From Amborella trichopoda (taxonomy: Eukaryota > Streptophyta > Magnoliopsida > Amborellales > Amborellaceae), in contig NW_006497735.1 of assembly GCF_000471905.2 (NCBI RefSeq), positions 863,619-927,618 on the forward strand: a DNA stretch of 64,000 nt, read 5' to 3'. Positions 1 to 13,300 of the stretch are shown here, one piece after another; position 1 is the first letter of the stretch, and each line of letters starts with the position of its first letter. Both the position numbers and the translations under genes were made by a program. Under the pieces are notes generated by a model that did no database searches, was not told the DNA's origin, and worked only from the letters and a program-made list of their open reading frames with translations.

Positions 1-1076
1 ATAAAATAGCACAAGTCTACTCAATCTTTCCATAAAATCTTTCACAGATATATCAAGTCAATATTTAGTCAATATCTTCCAACCATATGGCTACATGCCA
101 TATCACGAAAGAGAATAAGGGTGGGGCGTGCCACCAAGGGAGGCACTCATGGGCCTCACCTTCTAAAAATATGGCAAGCCCATATGCACAATGGGCCCCT
201 ATGATATTTTTATTTATTTAAAATTAATAAAAGGATTTTATAATTTATTTGAATATTTAAACAATTATAAAATCAATATCTTTAATTTTATAAATCCAAA
301 AATTATAAATAAAATATCCAGGGGTTCATAAAAATTCAAATAATAAACTTAAAATAATTTTCATCATAAAACAAATACAAATAAATTAATTTGATGGGAA
401 AAATATCCCTATGGATTAGGAATCAACAATCATGGGGCACTCTATCTTCAACTGTGGACTACAGACCACACTTGCTTTATCAGACTGATCCAATGTTTCC
501 CATGACCTACAGTCTAAAAAGATGCTTATTAGCAGGTTACTAAAGTTCGACCGATGAGCCAAGGGATCGCAATCTCAGTCTGTGAATTTTAGGTCTTCCC
601 CTAGAGACAAGTCAAGGTCACCAAGACCTTATGTGACCACAGCTCTATGGCGCATAAGGGGTATCTCTCTCATATGCATACGCTTCACCCTAAAAAAGTA
701 GATTTATGGCTTTGTCGAACGATCTATTGATATACATACCATGTGATGGTACATGGATGAGGTTTTGACCCCTGTCTCTGTAGACCACCATCATGCACAA
801 GGGTCACACAGTCCCTCGGCTCACTCATTCGGGCATGTTCTCCGAGCTCATCAAGGGCTAACCCATAAACCCTCATCGGTTTGTTCTTCATGCCCAGGTA
901 ACATGGGTTTTTTCCAACCGACTGGCCTAGATCGTTAATCACATATCGGTATCAGCAAACCATCATTTGCTTAGTATGGTCCACGAGAGACCACACTCTC
1001 ATTGAGTTCATATTCCACTATATCATTTCATTTTACAAGCACTCATAAGGCCTTTAAATGCTACATAAACCCAACA
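1..1076. mobile_element. LTR-like repeat fragment, inverted relative to 8820-10551
   Basis: This stretch matches the reverse complement of 8820-9780 at many points: the GGGGCACTC..CTTCAACTGTGGACTA block (near 435-465), TGTGAATTTTAGGTCTTCCCC (near 580), TTTGCTTAGTATGGTCCA (near 968) and ACTCATAAGGCCTTTAAA (near 1041). It ends in CCAACA at 1071-1076, which mirrors the TGTTCGG start of the other copy. The most likely reading is the end of a long LTR running in from the left of the window. No coding domain is visible in it. Several short reading frames on both strands have no recognisable product. Confidence 0.5.
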
Positions 1077-1990
1077 GTTGAGAGAGAGATGAATTTGACA
1101 AGTAGGAGGAGATAAATATTCAAACCTATTCTATAATAGAAAGAGATATAGATTACAATCTCATGCATATTCAAACATAATCTATAATAGAAAGAGATAA
1201 AGATTGCAATATCATGGATGCGTATTCTCTCTTTCTCTCTCACGTAAATGGGGAGTGTTTTAGAGCGAGAATATGTGACAATGAAGGAGAGAGATCAGTT
1301 TGATTCGGGGTTTAGATTGGGAATGATTTATAAGTTAAGGAAATAATATGGGAAGATATGATCTTGATAGTTGACAGAGAGAAAGATGAATTTGGCAAGT
1401 AGGAGGAGATGAATATTTAGAATTATTCTATAATAGAAAGAGATAATAGATTATAATCTTATGTGTTTTCAAATCTAATCTAGAATAAAAAGAGATAGAT
1501 ATTGCAATCGCATGCATGTGTATTCCCTCTTGTAAATGGGGAATGTTTTAGAGAGCGAATATGTCACAATAAAGGAGAGAGATCGGTGTAATTTAAAGAA
1601 GTAATAGAGTAAGAGATGATATTGGCATTTGAGAGAGAGGGAGGGAAGGAGAGAGATGAATTGGGCAGTAGGAGGAGATATAAATATTCAACCCTATTCT
1701 AGAATAGAAAGAAATAGTGATTGCAATCTCATGCATGCATACTCTCTCTCTCTCTCTTTTCCCTTAAAGGTAAGAATGTCTCCTATAACTTCTATAGAAT
1801 TAAGGTCATTTCTTATTTTCATGAGAGATAGATGAATTGGGCAAGTAGGAGGAGATATTCAGACCTATTATAGAATAGAAAGATATAGAGATTGCAATCA
1901 CATGCATGCGTACTCTTTCTCTCTCTCTTCCCTTAAAGGTAGAAATGTCTCCTACAACCACTATAGAATTATGGTCCCTTCTTATTTTTG
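1077..1990. repeat. Degenerate tandem repeat, about four copies
   Basis: A block reading GAGAGAGATGAATT..GGCAAGTAGGAGGAGAT, then ATTCAA..CCTATTCTATAATAGAAAGAGATA, then GATTGCAATCTCATGCATG, recurs from about 1081, 1377, 1650 and 1825. Spacing shrinks from about 300 to 175 bp. Later copies end in CT-rich tracts and AGAATGTCTCCTA. No coding function is evident. Confidence 0.75.
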
Positions 1991-2079
1991 CAACACATGT
2001 CTACCCCTTCACTCAGGTTTAATAATGTAGTAAAGATAACGTAACTCTTTTATGGCTCATTACTTGCGAGAAGTGGTGA

Positions 2080-2400
2080 TGCTTTACAAGATATTATTGA
2101 GATCAAGGTTTAGAAAAATGGTGATCCAGATTGAAACTACCCGATCTGGTTTGAGAACCGATCAAGTTGTCCTTATACAAGCTAAGTATCAAGAACTGGC
2201 CAGATCCGATATGAACGGACCAGTTCTTCGACAAAACCAATCCCACTTTTTTTTTTTACCAAATTTGTTTTTTGTTTTTATTTTTTATTAGCCAGTTCAC
2301 TCGACTGGATCGCCGATCCGAAATGCCAATTCACCGAACTAAACCAATTTTCACGATGGGCGATCTGGGTCACCAATCTATTTTTTTTAAACTTCAGTTA
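2080..2400. repeat. Degenerate dispersed repeat rich in GATCCG/CCGATC words
   Basis: The stretch is dense in short words such as GATCCGATA, GGATCGCCGATCCG and CCGATCTGG around an AT-rich centre. The same style of sequence, often bordered by TTTTAAAAC or GTTTTAAA, recurs near 8330-8480, 14570-14780, 29640-30110, 35590-35710 and 46490-46810. It looks like an old non-coding MITE-like family. I cannot assign it to a named superfamily. DNA from 2400 to 3420 holds nothing I recognise. Confidence 0.35.
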
Positions 2401-3425
2401 AGATAACAAAGAGAAAGAAAGCATAACTGAGATAGAAAGATCACAAAGACATAGAGGTTGATCTATTAAGAAGAAAGAGAGGAAAAAAGGAAAGGCAAAT
2501 GAAAGGTACTAGCAATCCTCACTCCACCCTAAAATCTCCTCAATTAGAGAGAGACTGACATTCTAAATTAGGGAGGGAAATATCTCTTTATCTTTAATAA
2601 CCTCTATCTTTCGTTCATTGTCTTGAAACTTTCCTCTACTTATATATATATCATTTTAATCTATAATCTCTACAAAAAAGTGTTATTGTTTTAAACCTTT
2701 TCAAATTAAAAGGCAGGGCTAAGTTTAAAGAAAAAGTAGCTTAGCAAAAACCCAAATAAGTTTTCTTGATTTATTTTTAAAATGCAAACGATATTCACCA
2801 GACAGCACGAGTCGCCCTTGTTGAACTTTAAAGGGAGAGGAGATAACCCTCAAAACATCTTAGGTGTTGGATGATAGTTTCGTTATACTGTAAATCGTAG
2901 AGAATACGGCTTTTTCAAAACTATTGAGAACATTTTTGTTTCTCTCTCTCAGTGCCTCTCTATGAAATCGTAACTTAATGGGAAGATGCCGTATTTCTAG
3001 AATAGCTGAGAAGTAGTCAGCAATACCTAGGAGATGGATGGTTATCTACCATCTATTGAAAACGCATTTTCTCTCTTTAAAAAATATTTTAGAGATAAAC
3101 ACTACTTAATACATAGTATTTTTAGTTTAAATATTAATTATATTAAGAGAGCGAAATATGGTACATATGATGGCCCATGACCATCCACATGTACCTATCC
3201 TTAGTAATACAATATACAATTTCTTTCCCATTAGCACATTTAAGCCCAGCACTGACCGACCACTAAACATGAAACATGAGTTCTACTTATATTTTGACCT
3301 ACAGTGCTGGGAGTCATTTTGCATCTCATTTGTTCCTTTGCTCCGTTCATTTTTTAACCCTGCTTGCGCGGAACAAAATCTTCAAAGCCATAAGATTTTA
3401 CTTGCGTGGGAGTATACTATCTATT

Positions 3426-3673
3426 TACTCCCTTAGGTAAAATAAGCAACTAAAGTTATTAAAAAAAATTGAAAGAGAATTATTTATGTACAAGTAAAAA
3501 AATATTGTATCAAGATTGAACATAGACCAATCAATATTTAAAGGCGAGATCTAAGTGTCAAAAAATAAAAAATGTCATTTTTTATTTTAAAAATAATCAT
3601 TCGATTCTTAGGTGGTTCCTAAGGTTTCCGACTAAAATATTTCTCCCAAGTAGGTCTATGAACTGAGGGAGTA
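3426..3673. mobile_element. MITE with TACTCCCT / GGGAGTA termini
   Basis: The ends TACTCCCT..(3426) and ..GAGGGAGTA (3673) are short inverted repeats ending in TA, as in Stowaway-type mariner MITEs. The interior matches the element at 29271-29602: ATATTG/TGTTTCAAGATTGAA, then ATCTAAGTG..CAAAA, AATAATCAT and CCCAAGTAGGTC. There is no coding capacity, so it would depend on a transposase elsewhere. Confidence 0.55.
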
Positions 3674-3955
3674 GATATCTAATATGCTCCTGCCGGAGCA
3701 TAGTATACAAGATCTTTTGGGAAACATGATGGTCTGGTGCCTTTTTGTCGAGGCCCAACAAAAAGGATACAATAATTCATACCGAAAAACTCAATGATTG
3801 AGTCTTTTTTCAAACTCGTTCAATTGGAGGGGAACGAATTAATTGATCGAATTTCTATTCAAAAGTTCCTTAGCTCACAGAAGATGATGATTTCTTCCAT
3901 GTGTCTATTTTCTCTTGAGGGCATATATTATGCTCCTGCGAGAGTTATGCTATAC

Positions 3956-4180
3956 ACTTACTCCCTCAGTTAGAAGACCTACTTGAAAGAACATTTTTTT
4001 ATCCAAAATTTTGGTATCTATCTGAGTATCATCAAATGATAATTTCATAGGAAAAAACTTGGATTTTGGGTTCTTAAACACCTAGATCTTTCCTTCCAAA
4101 AATTGGACGGTCTTGTTCAAATTTGCGAGGTTGAATTTTTTTGAGGCACTTGGAGAGTTATATCATTTTTTTTTTTTTAT
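3956..4180. mobile_element. Second copy of the CTCCCT MITE family, opposite orientation, partial
   Basis: TTACTCCCTCAGTTAGAAG followed by ACCTACTTGAAAG is the reverse-oriented end of the element at 3426-3673 (CAAGTAGGTCTATGAACTGAGGGAGTA there). The distal end is not clear. From 4180 to 6500 the sequence is AT-rich with no gene I can support. Confidence 0.4.
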
Positions 4181-7100
4181 TGCCGATGTTGGTTTTTAGG
4201 TTGTGAGGTTATGTACCAAAATTTTGGGTCCCAAATTTTTTTCTAATATGAACTTTACCCCAAGCGAGCAAATTCACAATATGCTCCTGCTAGCAGAAAA
4301 TCTTTTAGCTGTTTTTTTTGGTCTTTGTATGAGTTTATGCCCATTGCTATTTTTTTCATTTAGGCATTGGGGCAAGCTGTATGTGTTTAACCTGTGTGAG
4401 GGTATCAAACCCATTAAAACAAAACTTTCATGGCGATATGTTTCTCGATTGGAAAAACTATGTATGAATACATTTTTGCCCGCTTTATTACAGCATGGGC
4501 CAAGTTTTTACAAAAGTTATGTGGGGACGACCCGATGGCTTTTGTTTTTTTTTTTCATTTTCTGCCGACCTCTTCAATATTTCCAACACAAAACAGGTGG
4601 GAAATCACACAAGTTTTTTATTTTTTCTTAGCTCTTTTCTGATATTACGACTACCAACAAATCTTAAATCTTAGTATTTTTAATGTCGAATAACCCAACT
4701 TCCTAAGCTATATGGCGTTAGAATATCAAACTTATTGTAAGTAATTATTATTATTTAAACTCTTACTATTTATCCGGTACAATAGATTTTATGTAATTTC
4801 ATTAATTTTATTTATTTCTTATATTATTCACTATTATTTGTGTATGCATATATTTTATTTTTAATATATTTTCCTTTATCTTTTAATTTTTATTTCTAAT
4901 TTTCTTTTTCTAAATTTCTATTCTATTTTAGATTTCTATTCTATCATTCTAGCATTTTATAATATAGTTTTATTTTCAGATTTTAAAATTAGAAAAAAAG
5001 AAATAAATATAATTAAAAATTTAATTGCAATTTAAATTAAATATGTAAACTGATACTAAAGAAATTCTTTTTCTTGTATTAGAGGAAATATTCTAATAAT
5101 CTATCTATTAAATATGTTAAAAAAAATGTTATATCATATTAAATTATATATACTAATTATATTCTAGTATGCTATTTATATAATAAAAATTTAAATATAA
5201 AGAGTAAAAATTTAAATAATTATTATTATTTATAATAAGTCCAGTATTTCTAGTGTATAACCACTTAAGAATTTGGGCCGTCCGCCATTAAAAACCAAGT
5301 CTTATGGATGTTCAGTGTTCATGCTAAGATAAGCCCCAAGTAAGAGAAAAATAAAAAAATTGAGGATTTTCCAATTGCTTCCTTCGCTTTACATTTACTC
5401 TACAGCACAGTTTAATGTCTAAACAGTAAAAAGATTTCATGCCCATGTGAAAGCCTTTCCTCCATTGACTCCCTTGGGAGACACCCGTGTAGAACATAAT
5501 CTGGGATTGTTTGTAAGCCCTCAAATCTTAGGGACCTAGCCTTAGCAACTATCTCCAAAAAAAAAAAGAAGAGAGAGAAGGAAATGCATAATCTATGTAT
5601 TTGAGAAAAAAATAATGTTCCAACATTTAAAAGATGCTCTAAAAAAATTTAATGGTCAGATCCAAGTGTAGAACTTCAAATTCCGATATTGTTATTTGAA
5701 AATAATAACATGGTAGTTCTTGGGTTGAGCACAAAATTTCAATTCTGAAGAAGGCTATCCCAAGAGAAGCAAAGTGTGCTTGAGCCAGGGGCATAACATA
5801 CGCCCAATTGGAAGAATATGTGAGTGCATGCTCTATAAGCCTATAACTATATTTTTTCCTCCTGGAAAAATTTCTATATTCCCCAGTTATATACATATTA
5901 TATACTTCCCCCATCTGCTAGCCGTTTGATTTAAATGGATCGCTAAGATGACCCCAATCACAATGGCTATATATTATTTTAGATTTAATTTGTTTTACAA
6001 AATATTTTGACACCAAATTTGAAGCGTCTCCTCTCTTAACCTCGCACTTGCAAAAGTATAAAAAAATTATTACCAATAAAAAAATATGACCAAAATACTT
6101 GGGAAAGTTTTAGAGGTTTTTGGTTATTTATTTTTACAATATTTTTAAATATTTTATTTAGGTGTGCTTCATTAAGATGATGACATGTATTAAATTTCAT
6201 ATTGATATGATTTATAAAAAATTAAAAATAAAATACTGTGAAACGTCAAATCTAGATCACACGATCAATGGCTCAATTGTGGCATTTTGCGCCAAGTAAC
6301 CTCAGTTGTCAATTTAGTTTGGGCGGCTGGATAGTACGGGAAGTATATAAGATGTATACAGTGAGGAATTATAAAAAGTTCTTCGTTTTCCTCTAAGATT
6401 GCATCTACAATATTATGTATTTTTAAAATAATCAAGTCAGAATCACCTCTAGTTATCGTATGTCGAAACCAATAGCTTTGGGGCACATCCTTTTTTTCTT
6501 GTTAACAATGTTCAAAACTTTTATTAATTATGAGAGAATGTACACTATTGAGGTTACATTATCAAAAGCTATCAATAAAGAAAAAGAGGCGCCCCTTATT
6601 CTCAAAGCATCGGTTATCTCATTAGATTCCTTGTAGAAGAAAAGAAACTCTCAAAACATTAGCCAAATCCACAATTTGTAGCCAAAAGATACTGGGTAGC
6701 CAAGACACACATTGCTCTTTATTGCACTATTTAATAACATTTAAGGAGTCATCCTTCACCATATACAATTGTCCTAAAACTTTATGCATGACAAGGGGCA
6801 CATCACAAAGTTTGAAAAATCTTCTTGAAAATTGAGCCCCTCAATGAGACATTTCTAAACGCTCACTTTTAAAAAAAATTGTAACCTCTTTATACAAAAG
6901 GTCTAAAAATAAAGGAAAATGATTTAATAGAGCTGCAACTCTATCAAACTAAGTAAAGCCTCATCTCATAACTCATTGAACATTACATTTCAATTATTAA
7001 AAAAATATACATGGATCATCTCAGCTTGAACATTATGGTTTAAAAAAAAAGATTTTAAGCTCCAAAAATAGTATATATTATATCAAATTATCTAGACCAT

Positions 7101-7219
7101 CCATTTTACTATAAAAATAAGTATTCATAGATGCACAAGTTTTGTATTATTTTTTTAGTTTTAAATTTTATTGTCAGTGTTGGAAATTGATTTGACGTAG
7201 GGGTTTATTTTGTTTTCAT

Positions 7220-7234
7220 AGTCTATGCCTTATA
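7220..7234 (+). repeat. Target-site duplication, left copy (LINE 7235-7892)
   Basis: AGTCTATGCCTTATA here is repeated as AGTCTATACCTTATA at 7893-7907, directly after the A-rich tail of the LINE fragment. They match at 14 of 15 bases. Confidence 0.85.
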
Positions 7235-7892
7235 GAAAGGAATAGGAGAGTGTTTGAAGGGGTAGTTACGAAGAGAAAGGTAGTTCAAAAGCAGATTCAG
7301 TGTACCTTTTGGAGTTGGTTTTCAGTTACAAATGAGCGGTTAGGAGTCTCCAAGATATATATGGAAGCAAATATTATAAACATACTACAACAAAATGTAG
7401 TGAAGGTGAGACTTAAAGGACAATGGGTCGCCCCGACAATGGGTAGTTTCACGCTGAATTGTGTTGGGAGCTCGTTTTGGAGTCCCAGACCAACGAGAGT
7501 GGGAGGTATTGTGAGGGATTGGAGTGGAGTAACGATCTTTTGTTTTGCAGGTCCATGTGGTAAAAAGGCGGCAAATGAAGCAAAATTTTTAGCAATTTTA
7601 CAAAGCTTTAAACTTATCAAGGAGTTCAATATCCATGTTCCATGTGTTGTTGAAGGTGATTCTCTGATCACAATCAATTAATGTAATGCTACTTCAAAAG
7701 CACCGTAGAGATTGAGATCAATTTGGTTGGAGATCATGGACTTAATGCGTGGACAGTCTATCTTGTTTAGACATATGGCATATGCTTTAGCAAGTAAAGG
7801 TATTTCCTTTCAATCGTTGGTTGTATCTGCTTTAATACCTTGTAATGATTTACAATCAATAAAATTATAGAATATTGTTAAAAAAAAATAAA
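7235..7892 (+). mobile_element. 5'-truncated LINE: end of the RT region, RNase H-like domain, A-rich tail
   Basis: Translation starts ERNRRVFEGV, which resembles the region just after the zf-RVT domain of plant L1 elements (KERNRRVF). Then comes an RNase H-like (RVT_3) segment: GSFTLNCVGSSFWSPRPTRV, GGIVRDWSG, NEAKFLAILQSFKLI and VVEGDSL. A stop follows at about 7681. The copy ends in A9 plus AAAA at about 7879-7892 and is bounded by near-identical 15-bp direct repeats. This is a typical 5'-truncated product of target-primed reverse transcription. It is non-autonomous and decayed. Confidence 0.85.
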
Positions 7893-8329
7893 AGTCTATA
7901 CCTTATAAAAACTTCATCAAAAAGTAAATGATCTTATTGTATAAATTTCCCCTTTTAAAACACCAACTTCGGAAATGCATATAATGAAACCAGGCAACTT
8001 CGGAAATGCATACAATGAAACCAGGAAAGACCAAACAAAAACCAAAAAGCAAAAATTACTCACACTTCACGCTATAGATTGATGTGGATTTTGGAACTAA
8101 TTTTCCTATAAAACAAAACCCATAGTTTTGTAGTCCTTTTCTATATTCTTTTGAAAAGGTAATGTAGAACCTGGCGACTTAAAAAATAAATGCATTAGGT
8201 CTATTTTTCAGTTACAAGTTCCACTAATGCGTTTGAAATGGAACCCAAGCAAATCTCAACCCCCCAAATGCCCTGCCAAGAAAAGAAAGAAATAAAAAAA
8301 AAGGAAATGATTTGTTCAAGCCAAGTCAA

Positions 8330-8480
8330 TGTTTTAAAAACCGGTTTGATTGGCCGAATTAGTCACCCACTTATTCCTAGTCGACTTGGTGAACTGTCTT
8401 ACTCGGATCATTTCGACCCATTTGGCCGCTTAGAGTTAACAAAAAATTTGAATAACAAGTCAAAAAATTATTAAAATCAA
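8330..8480. repeat. Short dispersed repeat with GTTTTAAAAACCGG end
   Basis: ATGTTTTAAAAACCGGTTTG begins a patch of CCGAATTAGTCACC, CTTGGTGAAC and CGGATCATTTCGACCC words. It resembles the dispersed GATCCG-type repeats elsewhere in the window. It has no coding capacity. Confidence 0.3.
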
Positions 8481-8819
8481 AAGTTGATTTGTGAAATAAA
8501 TTGATGAATTTGTTACGGGATAGTTTACAAAGAGATCATTTTATCTTGTGTACATGGAGGTCACAACTATCCCTGCTCATTAAGTGTCGAATTGGATAAC
8601 TTGAGGTGATTCACGAAGTATGAGAATTTTTTTTGGAACTTTGTGTCTATTCAACAACACCCTTACAATCCACCCATTTTGAAATTTAAGAATCAAGAAT
8701 GACTGTGATCTCTATGTACAAAAGATAAATGGTCTGTTTGTAGTCAATCTCATTTGTTGCATATTATCCCCAAACTGTCCAAAAAGGTGAGAACATTGAA
8801 AGTGTTCATGTCTTAGTAC

Positions 8820-10551
8820 TGTTCGGTGAGTGTGTCAATTAAAGGCCTTATGAGTGTTTGTAATAAACATTTTGATATAATGGAACATGAACTAGTTGGA
8901 ATGTGGTCTTTCATGGATCATACTAAGCAAATAACATTTGCTGATACGGAACTAAGCTTTACGAACTAGGTTAGTCAGTTCGGAAAAACCTATGTTACCT
9001 GGGTATAGAAAACTATCCGATAAGGGTTTTAATAGGTCATCCCTTGATGAGATCGGAGTATATCCGGATGAGTGAGCCGAGGGACTATTTGGCCCCTTGT
9101 GTGTGATGGCGGCCTTCAGAGACTGGGGTCAAAGCTTCATCTATATAGCATCACAAGGCATGCATATATGGTAGTCATTTTGAAAAAGCGAACCACTTTC
9201 CAGGGTGAAGCTTATGCATATGCGAGTGATACCCATATGTATCATATGAGTTGTGGTCACATCAGGTCTAGATAATATTGGTACGTCCCTAGGGGAGAAC
9301 CTGAAATTCACAAACTAGAATTACAACCCATTACCCATTAGCTAGATTTTGGTGACCCACTAATGAGCATTTGCATGGACTGTGGGTCATAGGCAACACT
9401 GGGTCGGTTCGAGACAGTAAGTGTGGACCTTAGTCCACAGTTGAAGGTGGAGTGCCCCAGCATTTATTTATTTAATTCATATACCATATGGATCATTTTT
9501 CCATCTAATGAATTTAATTATGTTTGTTTTAATGATATATGATATTTAGAATTGTTATTTGATTTTTTCTAGATATCTGAATATTTTATATATCAAATTT
9601 GGATTTATAAAAATAGAAATATTGATTTTAGATTGATTTAATTATTTAAAATGAGTTCTATGAATATATATAAATCGTACAATATTTTAATTAATTTGAT
9701 TATTGCATGGGATGCCTAATAAGCTATATGGGTCCACCATTATAATGTGGGTGGGGCCCATGAGTGCCACCTAGTGTGGCACGTTTGACTCCAAAGAGCT
9801 TTCCAATTTTTGTTGGATCAAGCTTAGGTTTGAATAAAAAACTTTGTGATGTTTTAGAAAACCTTTGCCTTGAGGAAGCTTTGAATAGATTTTTGGAAAG
9901 CATGATGAAACTTGTGCATATTTTTCTCGTAAGCACAATATTATGATTGAATTAATTTGTTTAATTTCTATTGATGAGAAAATGGTTTAGGAAAAGGGAT
10001 AAAGGTTCGAGCTCATTCCATATGATGTTGATGGCTTATCTATAGAATGGATGGAGGCAAGTCATGAAAACCTTAAAAAACCCTAATCCTATTTTTCCAT
10101 TGTAAAAAGAAAACCCCATACCTCTACACCCAAATATCTCTCTTCTCTCTTTAATAGTTATATCTCTCTAGAATGCCCAAAAAGGGGGGCACGCCCCACT
10201 TAGGAAAGAAAGCTCTCTCAAGCTGTGTAAGGGGCAAGCGCCACCTCTTTAGGTCTCTCTTATGGAAAATTAGGGGGCACGCCCCACATAAATATCACTC
10301 CCTCTCATCTTGCTTTGTGATGATCTAAGGGTTGAGTAGTAGCAAGTAAATGTTATCTCTCTTAAACTAGGTTTTATGAGTTATACCTAAGTTTGAGATT
10401 TGTGATCAAGATGGGTTCATAGTTTTATTTGAGGGTTTTAACTAAAACTTGCTTTTCCAGATGAGATTGAAAGTTGATTGTTGATCGGCGTCATCGAATG
10501 GTGGTGACTCGGTGTGGGGTGTAATAAGCCCGGTTGAGCTAATCTCCAACA
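8820..10551. mobile_element. Probable solo LTR (TGTTCGG...CCAACA), about 1.7 kb
   Basis: It is the inverted partner of 1-1076. It starts TGTTCGG at 8820 and ends CTCCAACA at 10551, so it is bounded by TG...CA with a short inverted terminus. No gag or pol is recognisable inside or beside it. Near 10190 and 10275 it holds two GGGGGGCACGCCCCAC / AGGGGGCACGCCCCAC motifs. The flanks AGTAC and CACTC do not match, so a target-site duplication is not demonstrated. A fragment of a larger element remains possible. Confidence 0.5.
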
Positions 10552-12900
10552 CACTCTTTTTATTTCTTGTCATATTTAATTAGATTATCTTTATATTCCC
10601 AAAAATAAGAATTGTGGTTTTTTTTTTTTAAAAGAAAATGGTTTAGTGGCATAAAGGTTTTAAGATCTTAGATTTGCCAATTTTTATTTTCCTTGAAGCA
10701 AGAGTCTATTGTAATAAGACTACTTGTAAGTGATATTTGCTAAAGGAAAAAAAAAAGGGTGAAAAAAAAGAAAAATAAACAAATATATACCTCAGCAATA
10801 TCACATTAGTCTTTCTTTTATATGTTTGAGTGCCAACTTTCATTTCATAGTCTCATGTGTAGTAAAAAAGAACAAGAGATGAAAAGCAAAATAATATTAA
10901 AAATTAATTACACCCTACCCAAGAGACCCTAGGTAAAAGAATTATCATAATATTTATTAAAAATTAAGGTTTTCTAAAACATTTTCATGGAAGCCCTAAG
11001 TCAAGATAAAAAATTTAAAATAAATACAAATGTTATTCGATAACTATCTATAACCCCATCCAACACAACCCAGAACATAAAAATCTTATTTTGTACATTA
11101 CAAAAAATTCTAAATTTATTGAATTATTCAGGAAATAAAATACCAATGGTGCTAGCTTTTTTATTACAAAGCATGGGTACAGGATATCCGACGAGTTTTG
11201 ATTAGATTAAAGCAAAACTCCATGGTCCACAATCGAGACTATGGTAGATATTCCCCTCGTGTACCATGCATGACTCCACAATTAGGCATGAAACTACTCT
11301 TCTTATAAGGGTATTGAATGTTTAGTATTTAATTTTTTTTTATAAATAGAATTGGAGAAGCACGACTTTGATTATCACTCCACGTGTCTTTTTTCTTTCT
11401 ATTTTTATCCCACTCTCCCTCCCATATGCTATCTCATATTCTCTCTCTCTCCCAATTTAATTAATTATCTATTTTAATTTTTTTTTCTTTTTTCTTTTTT
11501 TTTCTCTTCCTCCCACGTTTCCCCACTCTCTTTATTCCTCCCGCCTGCGAAAAGTCATAAAAATAAATAACTCATTTTTATGGTGTCATATTCATATAAT
11601 TCTTAGGCCATACAAAAGTAAAATTAGGGGTAAATAGGCATATTAGGCCATAGATCTATTTTGATGATTCCAATCTGGAAAAATAATTGACTGTTTGTAC
11701 TTCTTTCGTATCAATTATTATTTCAATGATCAACTCCTCGCGACCCACATTAATCTCTCATTGACTTCCATAAAAAAAAAAAGTAATTTTGTGGTGTTAA
11801 CTTCATGTAACTTTTAGGCCTCGATGTACCCCTCTCGTTCTCTTTCTTCTCTTTCTCCCTACCTACCCTCAATAGAAAAAAGTTCCTATACTTCCCCTAC
11901 AACATAGAAGATCTATGCTTCCCCAACTATTTAGCCATCCAATTTTGATCAAGTGAGTCACTCACCGTTTGATCTAAGATCCGAAGTCTCAAAGTATTTT
12001 ATTTTTAATTTTTTTATACAAATTATATGAATACGAAATTTTCTATGCGCCATATTCTCATTAGAACACACATACAAAAATATTAAAAGTAAATTTTCGA
12101 TAAAATATAATGACCAAAAAACCCATTGAAATTTTTAGAGGTATTTTGGTAATTTTATTTTATTGGGAATATTTTTTTATATATTTTTACAAGTACGAGT
12201 TTAATAGGGGATTGGATGCCCAACATTTGATATAAAAATATTTTATGTAAAAAAATAAAAATAAAAATAATGTAGAAATGTGACATTGTGATTGAGACAA
12301 TGTTAGCCCTCCACTCAAAAAAGACAGTTGGATAAAAAAAAGTATATAAGTTTTATGTTGGAGGAGAAGCACATAAGCTTGCCCGCACATTGATATTTTT
12401 AACTCCTAGCCAAAAAAAAAAAGTAATTATAAAAGATAACCCACATCCGTCTCTCTCTCAAGATAAATCTTGCCATTCGCGTTTTTGGCGACTCTCTATC
12501 TAATTGTTTCACTTTTGATCATGTTAAGTCTCTCTCTCCATATTTTGAAGTATGTGAAGGGTGTCTCTCACAATAACTATAGAGTCTGCTTCATATACCA
12601 AGAATAGGAATGGTCATTTCAACTCATAATTTCTATGTCCTCCTATGTGCATTTTGATAGATTGTTATGGAAGCAATAAAATAGAGGTTCTATGTTTTAC
12701 TTCCAAAGATGATAAGGAAATGAATTTGAGGATTAAGAATGTACATTTAGGGAGTCTTTCTTTCCAAGATGCCATCATGGAGATATTTAGGTACCATATT
12801 TATTTTTATCATGAAAATATGTGATTTGCATGAATTTTTTTAATTTAATTCTTATTACCATAATTTTTACTATCTTTCTATGTTATTAAAGTATTTCGAT
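10552..12900. other. AT-rich intergenic DNA, no gene recognised
   Basis: The region has CT-rich patches (11390-11550), A/T tracts and short frames that resemble no family. 11930-12170 loosely resembles 5920-6230 (ATATGACCAAAATAC..TTTTAGAGGT.TTTTGG), which suggests a decayed small dispersed repeat. Confidence 0.4.
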
Positions 12901-13300
12901 TTAGTTGGTTGTTTTCAAACATTTTATTTTGATGTCAATTGATATGGGCCAAGAGATTGCTAGATTTGTTCATTCGATAATTGCAACAAGTTCTATTCAA
13001 TATTTTATCATTTTTTAAGTTTTTATTCTAGCATATTTTACTATTTGCACCTTAAATTTATCATATTTTTTATTATTTTACTATGAGCTTAATTTTTTTT
13101 CATTTAATTGGTTGTTTTCAAACCGTCTATTTTGATGTAGTTGATATCGGCTAAGAGGTTGCTAGCTTTGTTCTTTCATTTCATACATTTGTATGCCAAC
13201 TCTAATTGATATTTTGTCATTTTTAAGTTTTATTTTTGTGTATTTTACTATAAAAGCCTCCATATACTTTTCTACTATAAGGTGACTATTTTTTATCAAA
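12901..13300. repeat. Diverged tandem duplication, unit about 203 bp
   Basis: TTAGTTGGTTGTTTTCAAAC at 12901 recurs as TTAATTGG.. at 13104. Both are followed by TATTTTGATGT, GATAT.GGC.AAGAG.TTGCTAG and TTTTATTTT..GTATTTTACTA. It is non-coding and AT-rich. 13300-14560 is AT-rich with nothing recognised. Confidence 0.6.

Noticed and set aside
3158..4642. Several ORFs of 70-142 residues on the plus strand
   Set aside because: They are phenylalanine/leucine-rich translations of T-rich DNA overlapping MITE sequence, and no family is recognisable.
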